DNA of 5,795 bases from an uncultured Phenylobacterium sp. GTDB taxonomy: Bacteria > Pseudomonadota > Alphaproteobacteria > Caulobacterales > Caulobacteraceae. A model generated the notes under the pieces. That model did not search any database. It was not told the origin of the DNA and saw only the letters and a program-made list of their open reading frames with translations. Both the position numbers and the translations under genes were made by a program. This document shows positions 1 through 5,527 of the stretch, in pieces. The stretch's first letter is position 1; each line of letters opens with the position of its first letter. The stretch covers positions 1 through 5,795 of the forward strand of contig CAMFIW010000215.1 of NCBI GenBank assembly GCA_945952355.1, in the 5' to 3' direction.

Positions 1-48
1 CGAGATCATGCCTAGTCTCGTGGGCTCGGAGATGTGTATAAGAGACAG
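1..48. other. Illumina Nextera i7 adapter (not genomic)
   Basis: This stretch matches the Nextera read-2 adapter in order. Bases 1-6 (CGAGAT) are the end of the P7 flow-cell sequence. Bases 7-14 (CATGCCTA) are an 8-base index, which I recall as Nextera i7 N706. Bases 15-29 (GTCTCGTGGGCTCGG) are the read-2 primer part, and bases 30-48 (AGATGTGTATAAGAGACAG) are the 19-base Tn5 mosaic end. Read on the minus strand it gives the familiar artefact peptide LLYTSPSPRD. Genomic sequence begins at base 49. The mosaic end comes from library preparation and is not evidence of a resident Tn5 element. Confidence 0.97.
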
Positions 49-326
49 GCCTTGCCCGAGGCGCCGAACAGGCCGGTCGTGTCGAAGCTGATCGGCCCGA
101 TCTGGGTCACACCGCGAAACCCGTCGCCATGTTCGACGGCGGTCATTGACAGCCACGGTTGGGCGAAAGTCGACTTTTGGCCCCAGTAGAGCGCCGGATG
201 GGCGTTGAAGATCTGCAGCCCGCTCATCAGCAGCAGGGTGATCGCCACGAGATTGATCCAGTGGGTGAGGCGGGTGACCGCCGAGTGCCGCTTGACCAGC
301 ACCGTCCTTCGTCTCGTCTCGGCCAT
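49..326 (-). CDS. Cytochrome b561-family membrane protein, partial (3' end missing)
   Basis: This is the N-terminal 92 residues of a di-haem cytochrome b of the b561/b6 type. Such proteins sit in the inner membrane and usually pass electrons between quinones and a periplasmic partner, often a molybdopterin oxidoreductase. After a basic start (MAETRRRTVLVKRHS) comes RLTHWINLVAITLLLMSGLQ, a first membrane helix with a His-Trp pair at its entry; that His is a plausible haem ligand. The motif HPALYWG follows, typical of this family. I chose the ATG at 324-326 because GGAAGG lies 5 bases upstream and the residues before it look unlike protein. The gene is cut by the contig edge, so the remaining helices and haem ligands are unseen. 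Residues encoded beyond base 49 are adapter. The electron-transfer partner cannot be named from here. Confidence 0.85.
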
Positions 327-478
327 GGGGCCCTTCCATCGGCGGATCGGCGGACAGGATAGCACCGCACGCATCCGGCTGTTGATCGCCGGCTCGATCA
401 GCCAATTCGTCGCGGCCGTACTGTTGGTTACAGCCCAGGCCCCCTAAGCTGTGGCGAGGCGTGGATCGGGAGTGGCGC
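327..478. promoter_or_regulatory. Divergent intergenic region with an operator-like dyad
   Basis: This spacer must hold promoters for the leftward cytochrome b gene and the rightward thioesterase gene. A dyad is visible: TGATCG at 383-388 and CGATCA at 395-400, with a 6-base spacer, and a further GGC (377-379) matching GCC (401-403) outside it. A weak minus-strand promoter candidate is TCAACA (380-385) with TATCCT (356-361) at 18-base spacing, so its -35 would overlap the dyad. No good -10/-35 pair is visible for the plus strand. The dyad is seen directly; the regulatory role is inference. Confidence 0.3.
468..472 (+). promoter_or_regulatory. Ribosome binding site deciding the thioesterase start
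   Basis: GGGAG lies 6 bases before the GTG at 479-481. The other in-frame GTG, at 461-463, has only GAGG one base upstream, which is too close to work well. No ATG is available in this frame near the start. This favours the inner GTG. Confidence 0.45.
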
Positions 479-1411
479 GTGGACGACGGGATCGAGGTGT
501 GGAGCGGCGGCGTCAACACCTGGGAATGCGACGAGATGGGCCACATGAACGTGCGGTTCTGGCTGGCCAAGGGGCTGGAGGCCCTGGCCGGACTCGCCGC
601 AAGGTTGGGCATGCCCGCCGCCTTCACGGGTCGCGAAGGCGCGACACTGGTCGTACGCGAACAGCACATGCGGTTCCTGCGCGAGGCGCGGGCGGGCGTC
701 GGCCTGACGGCGACGGCCGGCGTGGTCGAGATGGGGGAGACCGACGCCCGCCTGCTCGTCGTGATGCGCCACATGTCCGGCGAGCCCGCGGCCACCTTCC
801 AGATCGTGGTCGGCCACGTCTCCTCCGCCGACCTGCGTCCGTTCCCCTGGCCGGGCCGGATGCGAGTGGCGGGCGAGGCGCTGAAGGTCGAGGTTCCCGC
901 CTACGCCGCCGCTCGCAGCATAGACCTGGCCCCGGTGACCGCCACGACCGCCAGCCTGGCGCGAGCCGAGGAACTGGGCCTCAAGCGGATCGGCCTCGGA
1001 ACCATCCAGCCCCAGGAGACCGACGCCTTCGGCCGGATGCGGGGCGAGATGTTCATCGGTCGGGTGTCCGACGGCGTCGCGCGCCTGTTCGGCAACGATC
1101 GGCCAGGGCCGGCGCTTGCGCCTGGCGAGGCGCCCCGCCGGATCGGCGGGGCGGTGCTGGAATATCGGGTGGCGCACGCAGATTGGCCGAGGATGGGCGA
1201 CCATGTGGAAATTCGGTCGGGCTTCGCCGACTGCACCTCGCGTACGCGCCGCGTCTTCCATTGGATGGTCGACCCGGTCAGCGGCAAGGCTTGGGGGTCC
1301 GCCGAGGCGGTGGTCGTAAGCTTCGATCTGGACGCGCGAAAGGTGGTCGAGATCAGCCCGGAAGCCCAGGCGGCGTTCATGGCCCAGGCCGTACCGGGCC
1401 TAGCGCTCTAG
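479..1411 (+). CDS. Double-hotdog acyl-CoA thioesterase family protein
   Basis: This is probably a cytoplasmic hydrolase of acyl-CoA or acyl-carrier thioesters with two hotdog domains, about 310 residues. The first half opens with VWSGGVNTWECDEMGHMN (residues about 7-24). Asp18, His22 and Asn24 sit where 4-hydroxybenzoyl-CoA thioesterase-type hotdogs carry their catalytic Asp and D-x-x-G-H-x-N loop. The second half repeats the pattern in altered form, ETDAFGRMRGEMF, with Asp182. The C-terminal part (VFHWMVDP, then a strand ending in VVVSFDL) fits the last strands of a hotdog. The start is GTG; a GTG at 461 would add six residues. The gene converges on the alpha/beta hydrolase, whose stop is 64 bases away, so the two are not co-transcribed. 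The hotdog assignment is firm; the natural substrate is unknown. Confidence 0.82.
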   Translation: MDDGIEVWSGGVNTWECDEMGHMNVRFWLAKGLEALAGLAARLGMPAAFTGREGATLVVREQHMRFLREARAGVGLTATAGVVEMGETDARLLVVMRHMSGEPAATFQIVVGHVSSADLRPFPWPGRMRVAGEALKVEVPAYAAARSIDLAPVTATTASLARAEELGLKRIGLGTIQPQETDAFGRMRGEMFIGRVSDGVARLFGNDRPGPALAPGEAPRRIGGAVLEYRVAHADWPRMGDHVEIRSGFADCTSRTRRVFHWMVDPVSGKAWGSAEAVVVSFDLDARKVVEISPEAQAAFMAQAVPGLAL

Positions 1412-1475
1412 CAGGCAGCGGCGGTCTCGCGGTTCAGGCGGCTCCAGGCCTGCGAGATCTCCGCTTCCGGGCGCC

Positions 1476-2360
1476 TCAGCCCGCGGCCTCCAGCAGGAGG
1501 TGGGCGACCAGGTCGGGCCGCTCCATCGGCAGGAAGTGGCTCGTGCCAGGTACGGTCTCGACCGTCACCTTGCCGGAGGCCGTGAACTCCGCCTCGTGAC
1601 CCTCGATCCGGGGGGTCGACCGCACCTCGGCCCGCACGACGTGGATCGGCGCTGAGATGTGGGCGAGCGCGGCCCAGGGATCGTGCGCGTGGGAGGTGAA
1701 GTTCGACGCTTCCCAGGCCGGGCTGCAGGACAGCTCCACCTCGCCGTCGGGGCGGTCCCTGAAGCCGTCGGCCACGTAGTCGGCCAGCATCGCGTCCGTC
1801 CAGGTCTTGAATGCGCCACGCCCGGTATAGGCGGCGACTGCCGCCGCGCGGCTGGGGAACATCGCGCGCCGGCGCAGGGCGCCCTGCACCAGGGGGCTCT
1901 CGCTGACTGCGGCGGGATCCCGCCCTAGGTCGCGGGGCATGATCACCGGGTCGAAGAGGGCCAGCGCCTTCACGCGCTTCGGCGCCTCGGCCGCCGCTAG
2001 CAAGCTGATCGTGCCGCCCATCGAGTGGCCGGCCAGGACCAGGGGCGGCGCGTCCAGGCTCTCGATCAAGGCCAGCAGGTCGTCGGCGACGTCGTCCCAG
2101 GAGGCCGGCGCGGAGCGTTCGTAGGACGGCAGGCCCGAGCGGCCGTGGCCGCGCTGGTCCACCGCCAGGATGCGAAGCCGGTCGGCCAAGGGACCCAGGA
2201 TGGTGCGGTAGGTGCGGGCGTTGAAGCCGTTGGCGTGCGAGAAGATCACGTCGATGGGCCGATCCTGCGGCCCGAACTCCAGCGCGCGCGACTCGCCGCC
2301 TCGCCCGGGCAGAGAAAAGGTGCGGACACGCGGTTCGGCGTCGGCCAGGCTCAGGTCCAT
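1476..2360 (-). CDS. Alpha/beta hydrolase
   Basis: A 294-residue single-domain alpha/beta hydrolase, probably cytoplasmic since no signal peptide is seen. Motifs in order are SHANGFN (41-47), the oxyanion-hole loop; VDQRGHGRSGLP (67-78), the usual strand-4 region; GHSMGG (111-116), the nucleophile elbow with Ser113; LFDPVI (135-140), the end of strand 6; and GTSHFLPMERP (272-282), which supplies the catalytic His275. The acid residue is not obvious: after strand 7 the sequence is VVRAEVRSTP, so Glu245 is the best candidate where Asp is commoner. The ATG at 2358-2360 is well supported by GGAGGA ending 4 bases upstream. Reactions in this family include ester, lactone, epoxide and C-C hydrolysis, and the sequence does not settle which. 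It is transcribed away from the lipoprotein gene and towards the thioesterase gene. Confidence 0.87.
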   Translation of the reverse strand: MDLSLADAEPRVRTFSLPGRGGESRALEFGPQDRPIDVIFSHANGFNARTYRTILGPLADRLRILAVDQRGHGRSGLPSYERSAPASWDDVADDLLALIESLDAPPLVLAGHSMGGTISLLAAAEAPKRVKALALFDPVIMPRDLGRDPAAVSESPLVQGALRRRAMFPSRAAAVAAYTGRGAFKTWTDAMLADYVADGFRDRPDGEVELSCSPAWEASNFTSHAHDPWAALAHISAPIHVVRAEVRSTPRIEGHEAEFTASGKVTVETVPGTSHFLPMERPDLVAHLLLEAAG

Positions 2361-2595
2361 GCGATCCTCCAGTCGAATTCCATATAGCGGCCGCCCGGGT
2401 CCGCGCCACGTGCCGTGGCGTCAAGGGGGGACGATCGGGGCCCGCGACGAGGGCGGGAAAAGTGATCACGGTGGCGTGATTTCGGGACTTGTCGTCGGGC
2501 CGAACAGGCCCATAGTCGGGGAAGCCCAGGACGTCTTCCCGATCCGGGGGGGTCGGATTTTGGGCCGTGCAACCTCCGTTTCAGGGGACCAGGAA
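2361..2595. promoter_or_regulatory. Divergent region with dyads and a structured leader
   Basis: This spacer separates the divergent hydrolase and lipoprotein genes. On the minus strand, TATATG (2381-2386) is a possible -10 for the hydrolase, about 20 bases before its start, but no good -35 is seen. Four dyads follow: CGCCACG-TGC-CGTGGCG (2404-2420), ATCACG-GTGG-CGTGAT (2465-2480, overlapping the palindrome GTGATCAC at 2462-2469), GGGCC/GGCCC (2497-2511) and GGGAAG/CTTCCC (2519-2540). A terminator-like hairpin lies at 2539-2561. For the lipoprotein gene, TTGTCG (2489-2494) with CATAGT (2511-2516) is a weak promoter candidate at 16-base spacing. The dyads are seen directly; promoter and operator roles are inference. 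Confidence 0.35.
2539..2561 (+). terminator. Possible leader terminator or attenuator upstream of the lipoprotein gene
   Basis: CCGATCC (2539-2545) can pair with GGGTCGG (2550-2556), seven pairs with one T-G wobble and a GGGG loop. A single A and then TTTT (2558-2561) follow. It lies 34 bases before the lipoprotein ATG, and its first two bases are shared with the preceding GGGAAG/CTTCCC hairpin. A role as an attenuator is speculative, because the T run is short and the G-rich loop can pair in several registers. Confidence 0.25.
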
Positions 2596-2865
2596 ATGAC
2601 CTCCGAAGTTCTTCGCAAGCTGTTCGTCGCCGGCGCCGCCGTGACCGCGCTCTCGCTCGCCGCCTGCAGCAAGCCGGCCGAGAAGGCTGACGCCGCCGCC
2701 GCCGATTCCGCGGCCACGGCCAGCACCGCCGCTGCGACCGCGAGCGACGCGGCGAATACCGCGGCCACCGCCGCGGCCGACGCTTCCAAGGCCGCCGACG
2801 CGGCCGCTGCGCCCGCCGCCGCTCCGGCCGACGCCGCCGCGGCTCCGGCCCCCGAAAAGAAGTAG
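2596..2865 (+). CDS. Small Ala-rich lipoprotein, hypothetical
   Basis: An 89-residue predicted lipoprotein of unknown function. The N-terminus (MTSEVLRKLF) is followed by a short hydrophobic stretch and the lipobox LAAC (21-24), so Cys24 should be lipidated and become the first mature residue. Ser at +2 rather than Asp suggests the outer membrane under the general sorting rule. The 65 residues after the Cys are low complexity: 36 are Ala, spaced with Asp, Ser, Thr and Lys to about residue 70, which would favour a long helix. An Ala-Pro tail ending in EKK follows. There is no globular domain. ATG 2596 is chosen because AGGGGA lies 7 bases upstream and it gives a complete signal peptide. The gene is monocistronic, with a strong terminator after it. 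The tail could be a periplasmic spacer or cell-wall-associated rod; that is inference. Confidence 0.8.
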   Translation: MTSEVLRKLFVAGAAVTALSLAACSKPAEKADAAAADSAATASTAAATASDAANTAATAAADASKAADAAAAPAAAPADAAAAPAPEKK

Positions 2866-2887
2866 AGGTCCCGGGGACGGGATCGGG

Positions 2888-2915
2888 AAGGGCCGTCCTT
2901 CGGGGCGGCCCTTTT
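2888..2915 (+). terminator. Intrinsic terminator of the lipoprotein gene
   Basis: GGGCCGTCC (2890-2898) pairs with GGGCGGCCC (2903-2911), nine pairs with one T-G wobble. The loop TTCG is closed by C-G, the stable UUCG tetraloop. TTTT follows at 2912-2915, and AA at 2888-2889 can extend the stem. It starts 24 bases after the lipoprotein stop. Confidence 0.9.
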
Positions 2916-2946
2916 CATTTGCGCCCGATCGCGCCAAGGGAGCGCG

Positions 2947-4707
2947 ATGAGCGAGCCGGCCGACATCCTGGACTGGACCCCCGAGGGGCATCCCCGCTCG
3001 CGCCTCTATGGCGACGTCTATTTCTCCGCCGAGGACGGCCTGGCCGAGTCGGAGGCCGTGTTTCTGGGCGGCTGCGGCCTTCCTGAGGCTTGGGCCGGGC
3101 GTGATCGGTTCTGCGTGGCGGAGCTCGGTTTCGGCACGGGGCTGAACATCGCCGCCCTGCTGGACCTATGGAGGCGAACGGCCGAGCCGACGGCGCGGCT
3201 GCACGTCTTCAGCGTCGAGGCCCATCCCTTGAGCGCCGAGGAGGCCGCCCGGGCCCTGGCCGCCTGGCCGCGGCTGACCGAGGCGAGCGGACCGATGATC
3301 GCCCGCTGGCCAGGCCGGGCGCATGGATTCCATCGCGTGGAACTGCCGCGCTTCCGGGCGATCCTGGACGTGGCGGTGCTGGATGTCGCCGAGGCGTTGG
3401 CGGGTTGGAGCGGCCAGGCCGACGCCTGGTTCCTCGACGGCTTCTCGCCCGCGCTAAACCCGGCGATGTGGAGCCCGGCGATCCTGGATCTCGTCGCCGC
3501 GCGCTCGGCCCCGGGCGCGAGGGCCGGAACCTTCACCGTCGCCGGCGCCGTACGTCGGGGGCTGGCTGCGGCGGGGTTCGAGGTCGAGAAGCGGCCGGGG
3601 CACGGCCGAAAGCGCGAGCGGCTCGAGGCGCGCCTGCCGGGCGAAGCGCCCGCCCTGGCGCAGCCGCGCATCTGTGTGGTCGGGGCTGGGATCGCGGGGG
3701 CGAGCGCCGCGCGCGCGCTGCGGGCCCTGGGGGTGGAGCCGGTGCTTCTGGACGCCCAGGGACCGGGCGCGGGCGCCTCGGGCAATCCCGCGGCCCTGGT
3801 GACGCCACGGCTCGACGCGGGTCTCGGGCCGGTCGCGCAACTGGCCGCCCAGGCCTTCGCCCGAGCGGTCGATCTCTATGGCGAGGTTGCCGACGCCATC
3901 GTCGCGGCGGGCGTTCGCCAGCTCGCGACCGGCGAGCGAGATGTGGGCCGGTTCGCCAGGGTCGCGGCCTCTGGCCTGTTCGAGCCCGGAGCCCTGGTGG
4001 CGGACGCACAAGGACTGGATCAGCGGAGCGCCCTGGTCGTCGAGCCCGCCGCGGCGCTGGCCGCCTGGACGGCCCCCGTGGCGATCGGCGCCGTCGCAAG
4101 GCTAGAACGGGCGAACGGTGTCTGGCGGCTGACGGACGCCGCCGGCGGGGTCCTCGCCGAGGCCGAGGCCGTGATCCTCGCGGCCGGCCAAGCGACCGCG
4201 GGGCTGGCGGAGGGCGCCGGCGTCGCGATCGAACTCCTGCCGGTTCGGGGGCAGGCGAGCTGGGTCTCCACCTCCGCCGAACGGCCGGCCGCCACGGCCT
4301 GGGGCGGCTATGTCGTCCCCACCCGCGAGGGCTTCCTGTTCGGCGCGACGCATGATCGGGGCGATATCGGGATCGAGGTGCGCGCCAGCGACCATGCGCG
4401 CAATTTGGAGACCCTGGCCGCCGTCCGCCCCGACCTCGCCGAGGGGCTGACGCCGGACGCCCTTTCGGGTCGCGCGGCGACACGCGCCACGACCGCCGAT
4501 CGCCTGCCGCTGGCCGGCGCCGCGGGGCCTGAGGGCCTGTTCCTGTTGACCGGCTTGGGGTCGCGAGGCTTCTCCTGGGCGCCATCCCTGGCCGAGCATG
4601 TGGCGGCCCTGGCGCTCGGCGCGCCCTCGCCGCTGCCAGCGTATCTCGCCGAGGTGGTCGATCCGGGCCGGTTCGCCCGGCGCGCCCATCGCGGAGCGCG
4701 GCCGTAA
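2947..4707 (+). CDS. mnmC: Bifunctional tRNA wobble-uridine modification protein MnmC (MnmD methyltransferase + FAD oxidoreductase)
   Basis: This cytoplasmic enzyme finishes 5-methylaminomethyl-(2-thio)uridine at tRNA position 34. The FAD domain removes the carboxymethyl group from cmnm5(s2)U, and the methyltransferase domain methylates the resulting nm5(s2)U with S-adenosylmethionine. The N-terminal part (about 1-235) shows DVYFSAEDGLAES (23-35), the SAM-binding loop AELGFGTGLN (58-67) and WFLDGFSPALNPAMW (161-175), all characteristic of MnmD. The C-terminal part (about 240-586) opens with the dinucleotide-binding motif VVGAGIAG (244-251), then GASGNPAALVTPRL (276-289), and near the end GLGSRGFSWAPSLAE (536-550), as in DAO-type oxidoreductases. 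At 586 residues it is shorter than the E. coli protein (about 668) but has both halves and all main motifs, so it looks intact. The ATG has AAGGGAG 4 bases upstream. It starts 31 bases after the T run of the preceding terminator, so its promoter is not obvious. Confidence 0.95.
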   Translation: MSEPADILDWTPEGHPRSRLYGDVYFSAEDGLAESEAVFLGGCGLPEAWAGRDRFCVAELGFGTGLNIAALLDLWRRTAEPTARLHVFSVEAHPLSAEEAARALAAWPRLTEASGPMIARWPGRAHGFHRVELPRFRAILDVAVLDVAEALAGWSGQADAWFLDGFSPALNPAMWSPAILDLVAARSAPGARAGTFTVAGAVRRGLAAAGFEVEKRPGHGRKRERLEARLPGEAPALAQPRICVVGAGIAGASAARALRALGVEPVLLDAQGPGAGASGNPAALVTPRLDAGLGPVAQLAAQAFARAVDLYGEVADAIVAAGVRQLATGERDVGRFARVAASGLFEPGALVADAQGLDQRSALVVEPAAALAAWTAPVAIGAVARLERANGVWRLTDAAGGVLAEAEAVILAAGQATAGLAEGAGVAIELLPVRGQASWVSTSAERPAATAWGGYVVPTREGFLFGATHDRGDIGIEVRASDHARNLETLAAVRPDLAEGLTPDALSGRAATRATTADRLPLAGAAGPEGLFLLTGLGSRGFSWAPSLAEHVAALALGAPSPLPAYLAEVVDPGRFARRAHRGARP

Positions 4708-4756
4708 TTCCGACGAAGGCGCGTGTTAGGTTTCGAACGCGCTCAGGAGTTGCAAC

Positions 4757-5143
4757 ATGCTGAAATCGATCCTGACCCTCTCTGCCGCCTTGGCGCTCTG
4801 CGCCGGGGCCGCCCATGCGGCCGACGCCGCCAAGCCCAAGCCGCAGCGGTCCTGCTTCTGGTCGCGCGACGTGAGTTCGTGGTCGGCCGCCGACGAGCGG
4901 ACCGTCTATATCCGCGTCGGCGTGAAGGACATCTATCGGCTCGACCTGCTCGGGACCTGCCCGGATATCGACTGGAACTGGAAAATGGGCCTGTCGAGCC
5001 ACGGGTCGTCGTCGATCTGCTCGCCCCTGGACGCCGACATCGTCTCGCGCGGACCTCTGGGGCCGCAGCGCTGTCCGGTGAAGACCATCACCAAGCTGAC
5101 GCCGGAGCAGGCCGCCGCCTTGCCGCCCAAGCAGAGACCGTAG
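4757..5143 (+). CDS. Secreted DUF6491-like protein
   Basis: A 128-residue protein with a Sec signal peptide (LKSILTLSAALALCAGAAHA) and likely cleavage after Ala21, so it should be periplasmic or secreted. The mature part contains SCFWSRDVSSWSA (32-44), VYIRVGVKDIYRLDLLG (50-66) and a CPDIDW motif (68-73), with Cys at 33, 68, 88 and 106 that could form two disulphides. From memory this arrangement (CFW, then Y-RV, C-D and C-PL) fits the DUF6491 family found mainly in Caulobacterales and relatives. Its function is unknown. AGGAG at 4745-4749, 7 bases before the ATG, supports the start. It follows mnmC by 49 bases on the same strand with no terminator between, so read-through is possible, though the jobs look unrelated. 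No clear terminator follows it. Confidence 0.8.
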   Translation: MLKSILTLSAALALCAGAAHAADAAKPKPQRSCFWSRDVSSWSAADERTVYIRVGVKDIYRLDLLGTCPDIDWNWKMGLSSHGSSSICSPLDADIVSRGPLGPQRCPVKTITKLTPEQAAALPPKQRP

Positions 5144-5239
5144 GAAAAGGGACGGCCGTGAGCTTCCGCGGGTCGAGCCCCGGGAGGCCTTGCTCTCCTT
5201 TGGATGGGTCTCTGGACGCCAGCCGGACGTCTCGGCCAA

Positions 5240-5465
5240 GCCGGCAGGCAGGGGTGTGGTCGTCGTGGTGCTGGCTGCGCGTGAGGCGCCGATCCTTGTC
5301 GAAGACGATGATCGTGCCCTGGGTCACGACGGTCTCCCAGGGCCGTCGCGCCTGATAGACGAGGACGCTGGCGCCTTCGTCGTCGGACTTCGGCGCCGTG
5401 ACGCCGAGGATGCTGTTTGCGCCGGACTTGTAGTGTGTGGTCCCGCGGAAGGCGTTCCCGCCGCA
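5240..5465 (-). pseudogene. Coding-like remnant of an unidentified protein, no start codon
   Basis: The minus strand here reads like real protein, with segments GGNAFRGTTHYKSGANSILGV, APKSDDEGASVLVYQARRPW and VTQGTIIVFDKDRRLT. Nearly all third codon positions are G or C, as in the neighbouring genes. No ATG, GTG or TTG opens this frame upstream; the first GTG (5325-5327) lies inside the protein-like part. Upstream, the frame runs straight into the receptor terminator hairpin. Downstream of about 5240 the codon bias fades, although the frame stays open to a stop at 5088-5090, overlapping the DUF6491 gene end. I do not recognise the family. The best reading is a gene that lost its 5' end, and possibly its true 3' end. 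A sequencing frameshift near the hairpin is the main alternative. The boundaries are approximate. Confidence 0.45.
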
Positions 5466-5471
5466 CCCAAG

Positions 5472-5500
5472 AAAAACGCCGCCCCGAGAGGGGCGGCGTT
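5472..5500 (-). terminator. Intrinsic terminator of the TonB-dependent receptor gene
   Basis: A perfect 11-base-pair inverted repeat joins AACGCCGCCCC (5475-5485) and GGGGCGGCGTT (5490-5500) across a 4-base loop. Read on the minus strand, the stem ends in a run of five T (5476-5472), as expected of an intrinsic terminator about 28 bases past the receptor stop. On the plus strand no T run follows beyond two bases, so it should act on the minus strand only. Confidence 0.9.
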
Positions 5501-5527
5501 CCGCGTCGGGCCGTTGGCCGTCGGCGA

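Noticed and set aside
12..48. Minus-strand coding extension of the cytochrome b gene to a stop at base 12
   Set aside because: These residues are translated adapter sequence, not genome.
30..48. Tn5 mosaic end as a sign of a resident transposon
   Set aside because: It is joined to the sequencing primer and index in library order, so it comes from tagmentation.
461..478. Earlier GTG start for the thioesterase
   Set aside because: Its GAGG is only one base from the start codon, while the GTG at 479 has GGGAG at 6 bases. The choice is not certain.
1412..1475. Terminator between the convergent thioesterase and hydrolase genes
   Set aside because: There is only a GCAGGC/GCCTGC repeat with a long loop and no T run on either strand.
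2375..2399. EcoRI (GAATTC), NotI (GCGGCCGC) and SmaI (CCCGGG) sites within 25 bases, resembling a cloning polylinker
   Set aside because: The sites sit in a natural-looking spacer running into a good ribosome binding site. NotI and SmaI sites are common in such GC-rich DNA, and no other vector sequence is seen.
2419..2424. Minus-strand CGTCAA read as a TTGACG -35 box for the hydrolase
   Set aside because: No A/T-rich -10 lies 16-18 bases downstream; the only candidate, TATATG, is 32 bases away.
3533..5239. A 568-codon minus-strand open frame opposite mnmC, and other long open frames opposite the thioesterase, hydrolase and mnmC genes
   Set aside because: They are rich in Arg, Pro and Gly with no recognisable motif and lie opposite well-supported genes. 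High GC content removes stop codons by chance.
5144..5240. Terminator for the DUF6491-like gene
   Set aside because: Short GC pairings such as GGAG/CTCC exist, but none has a firm stem with a following T run.
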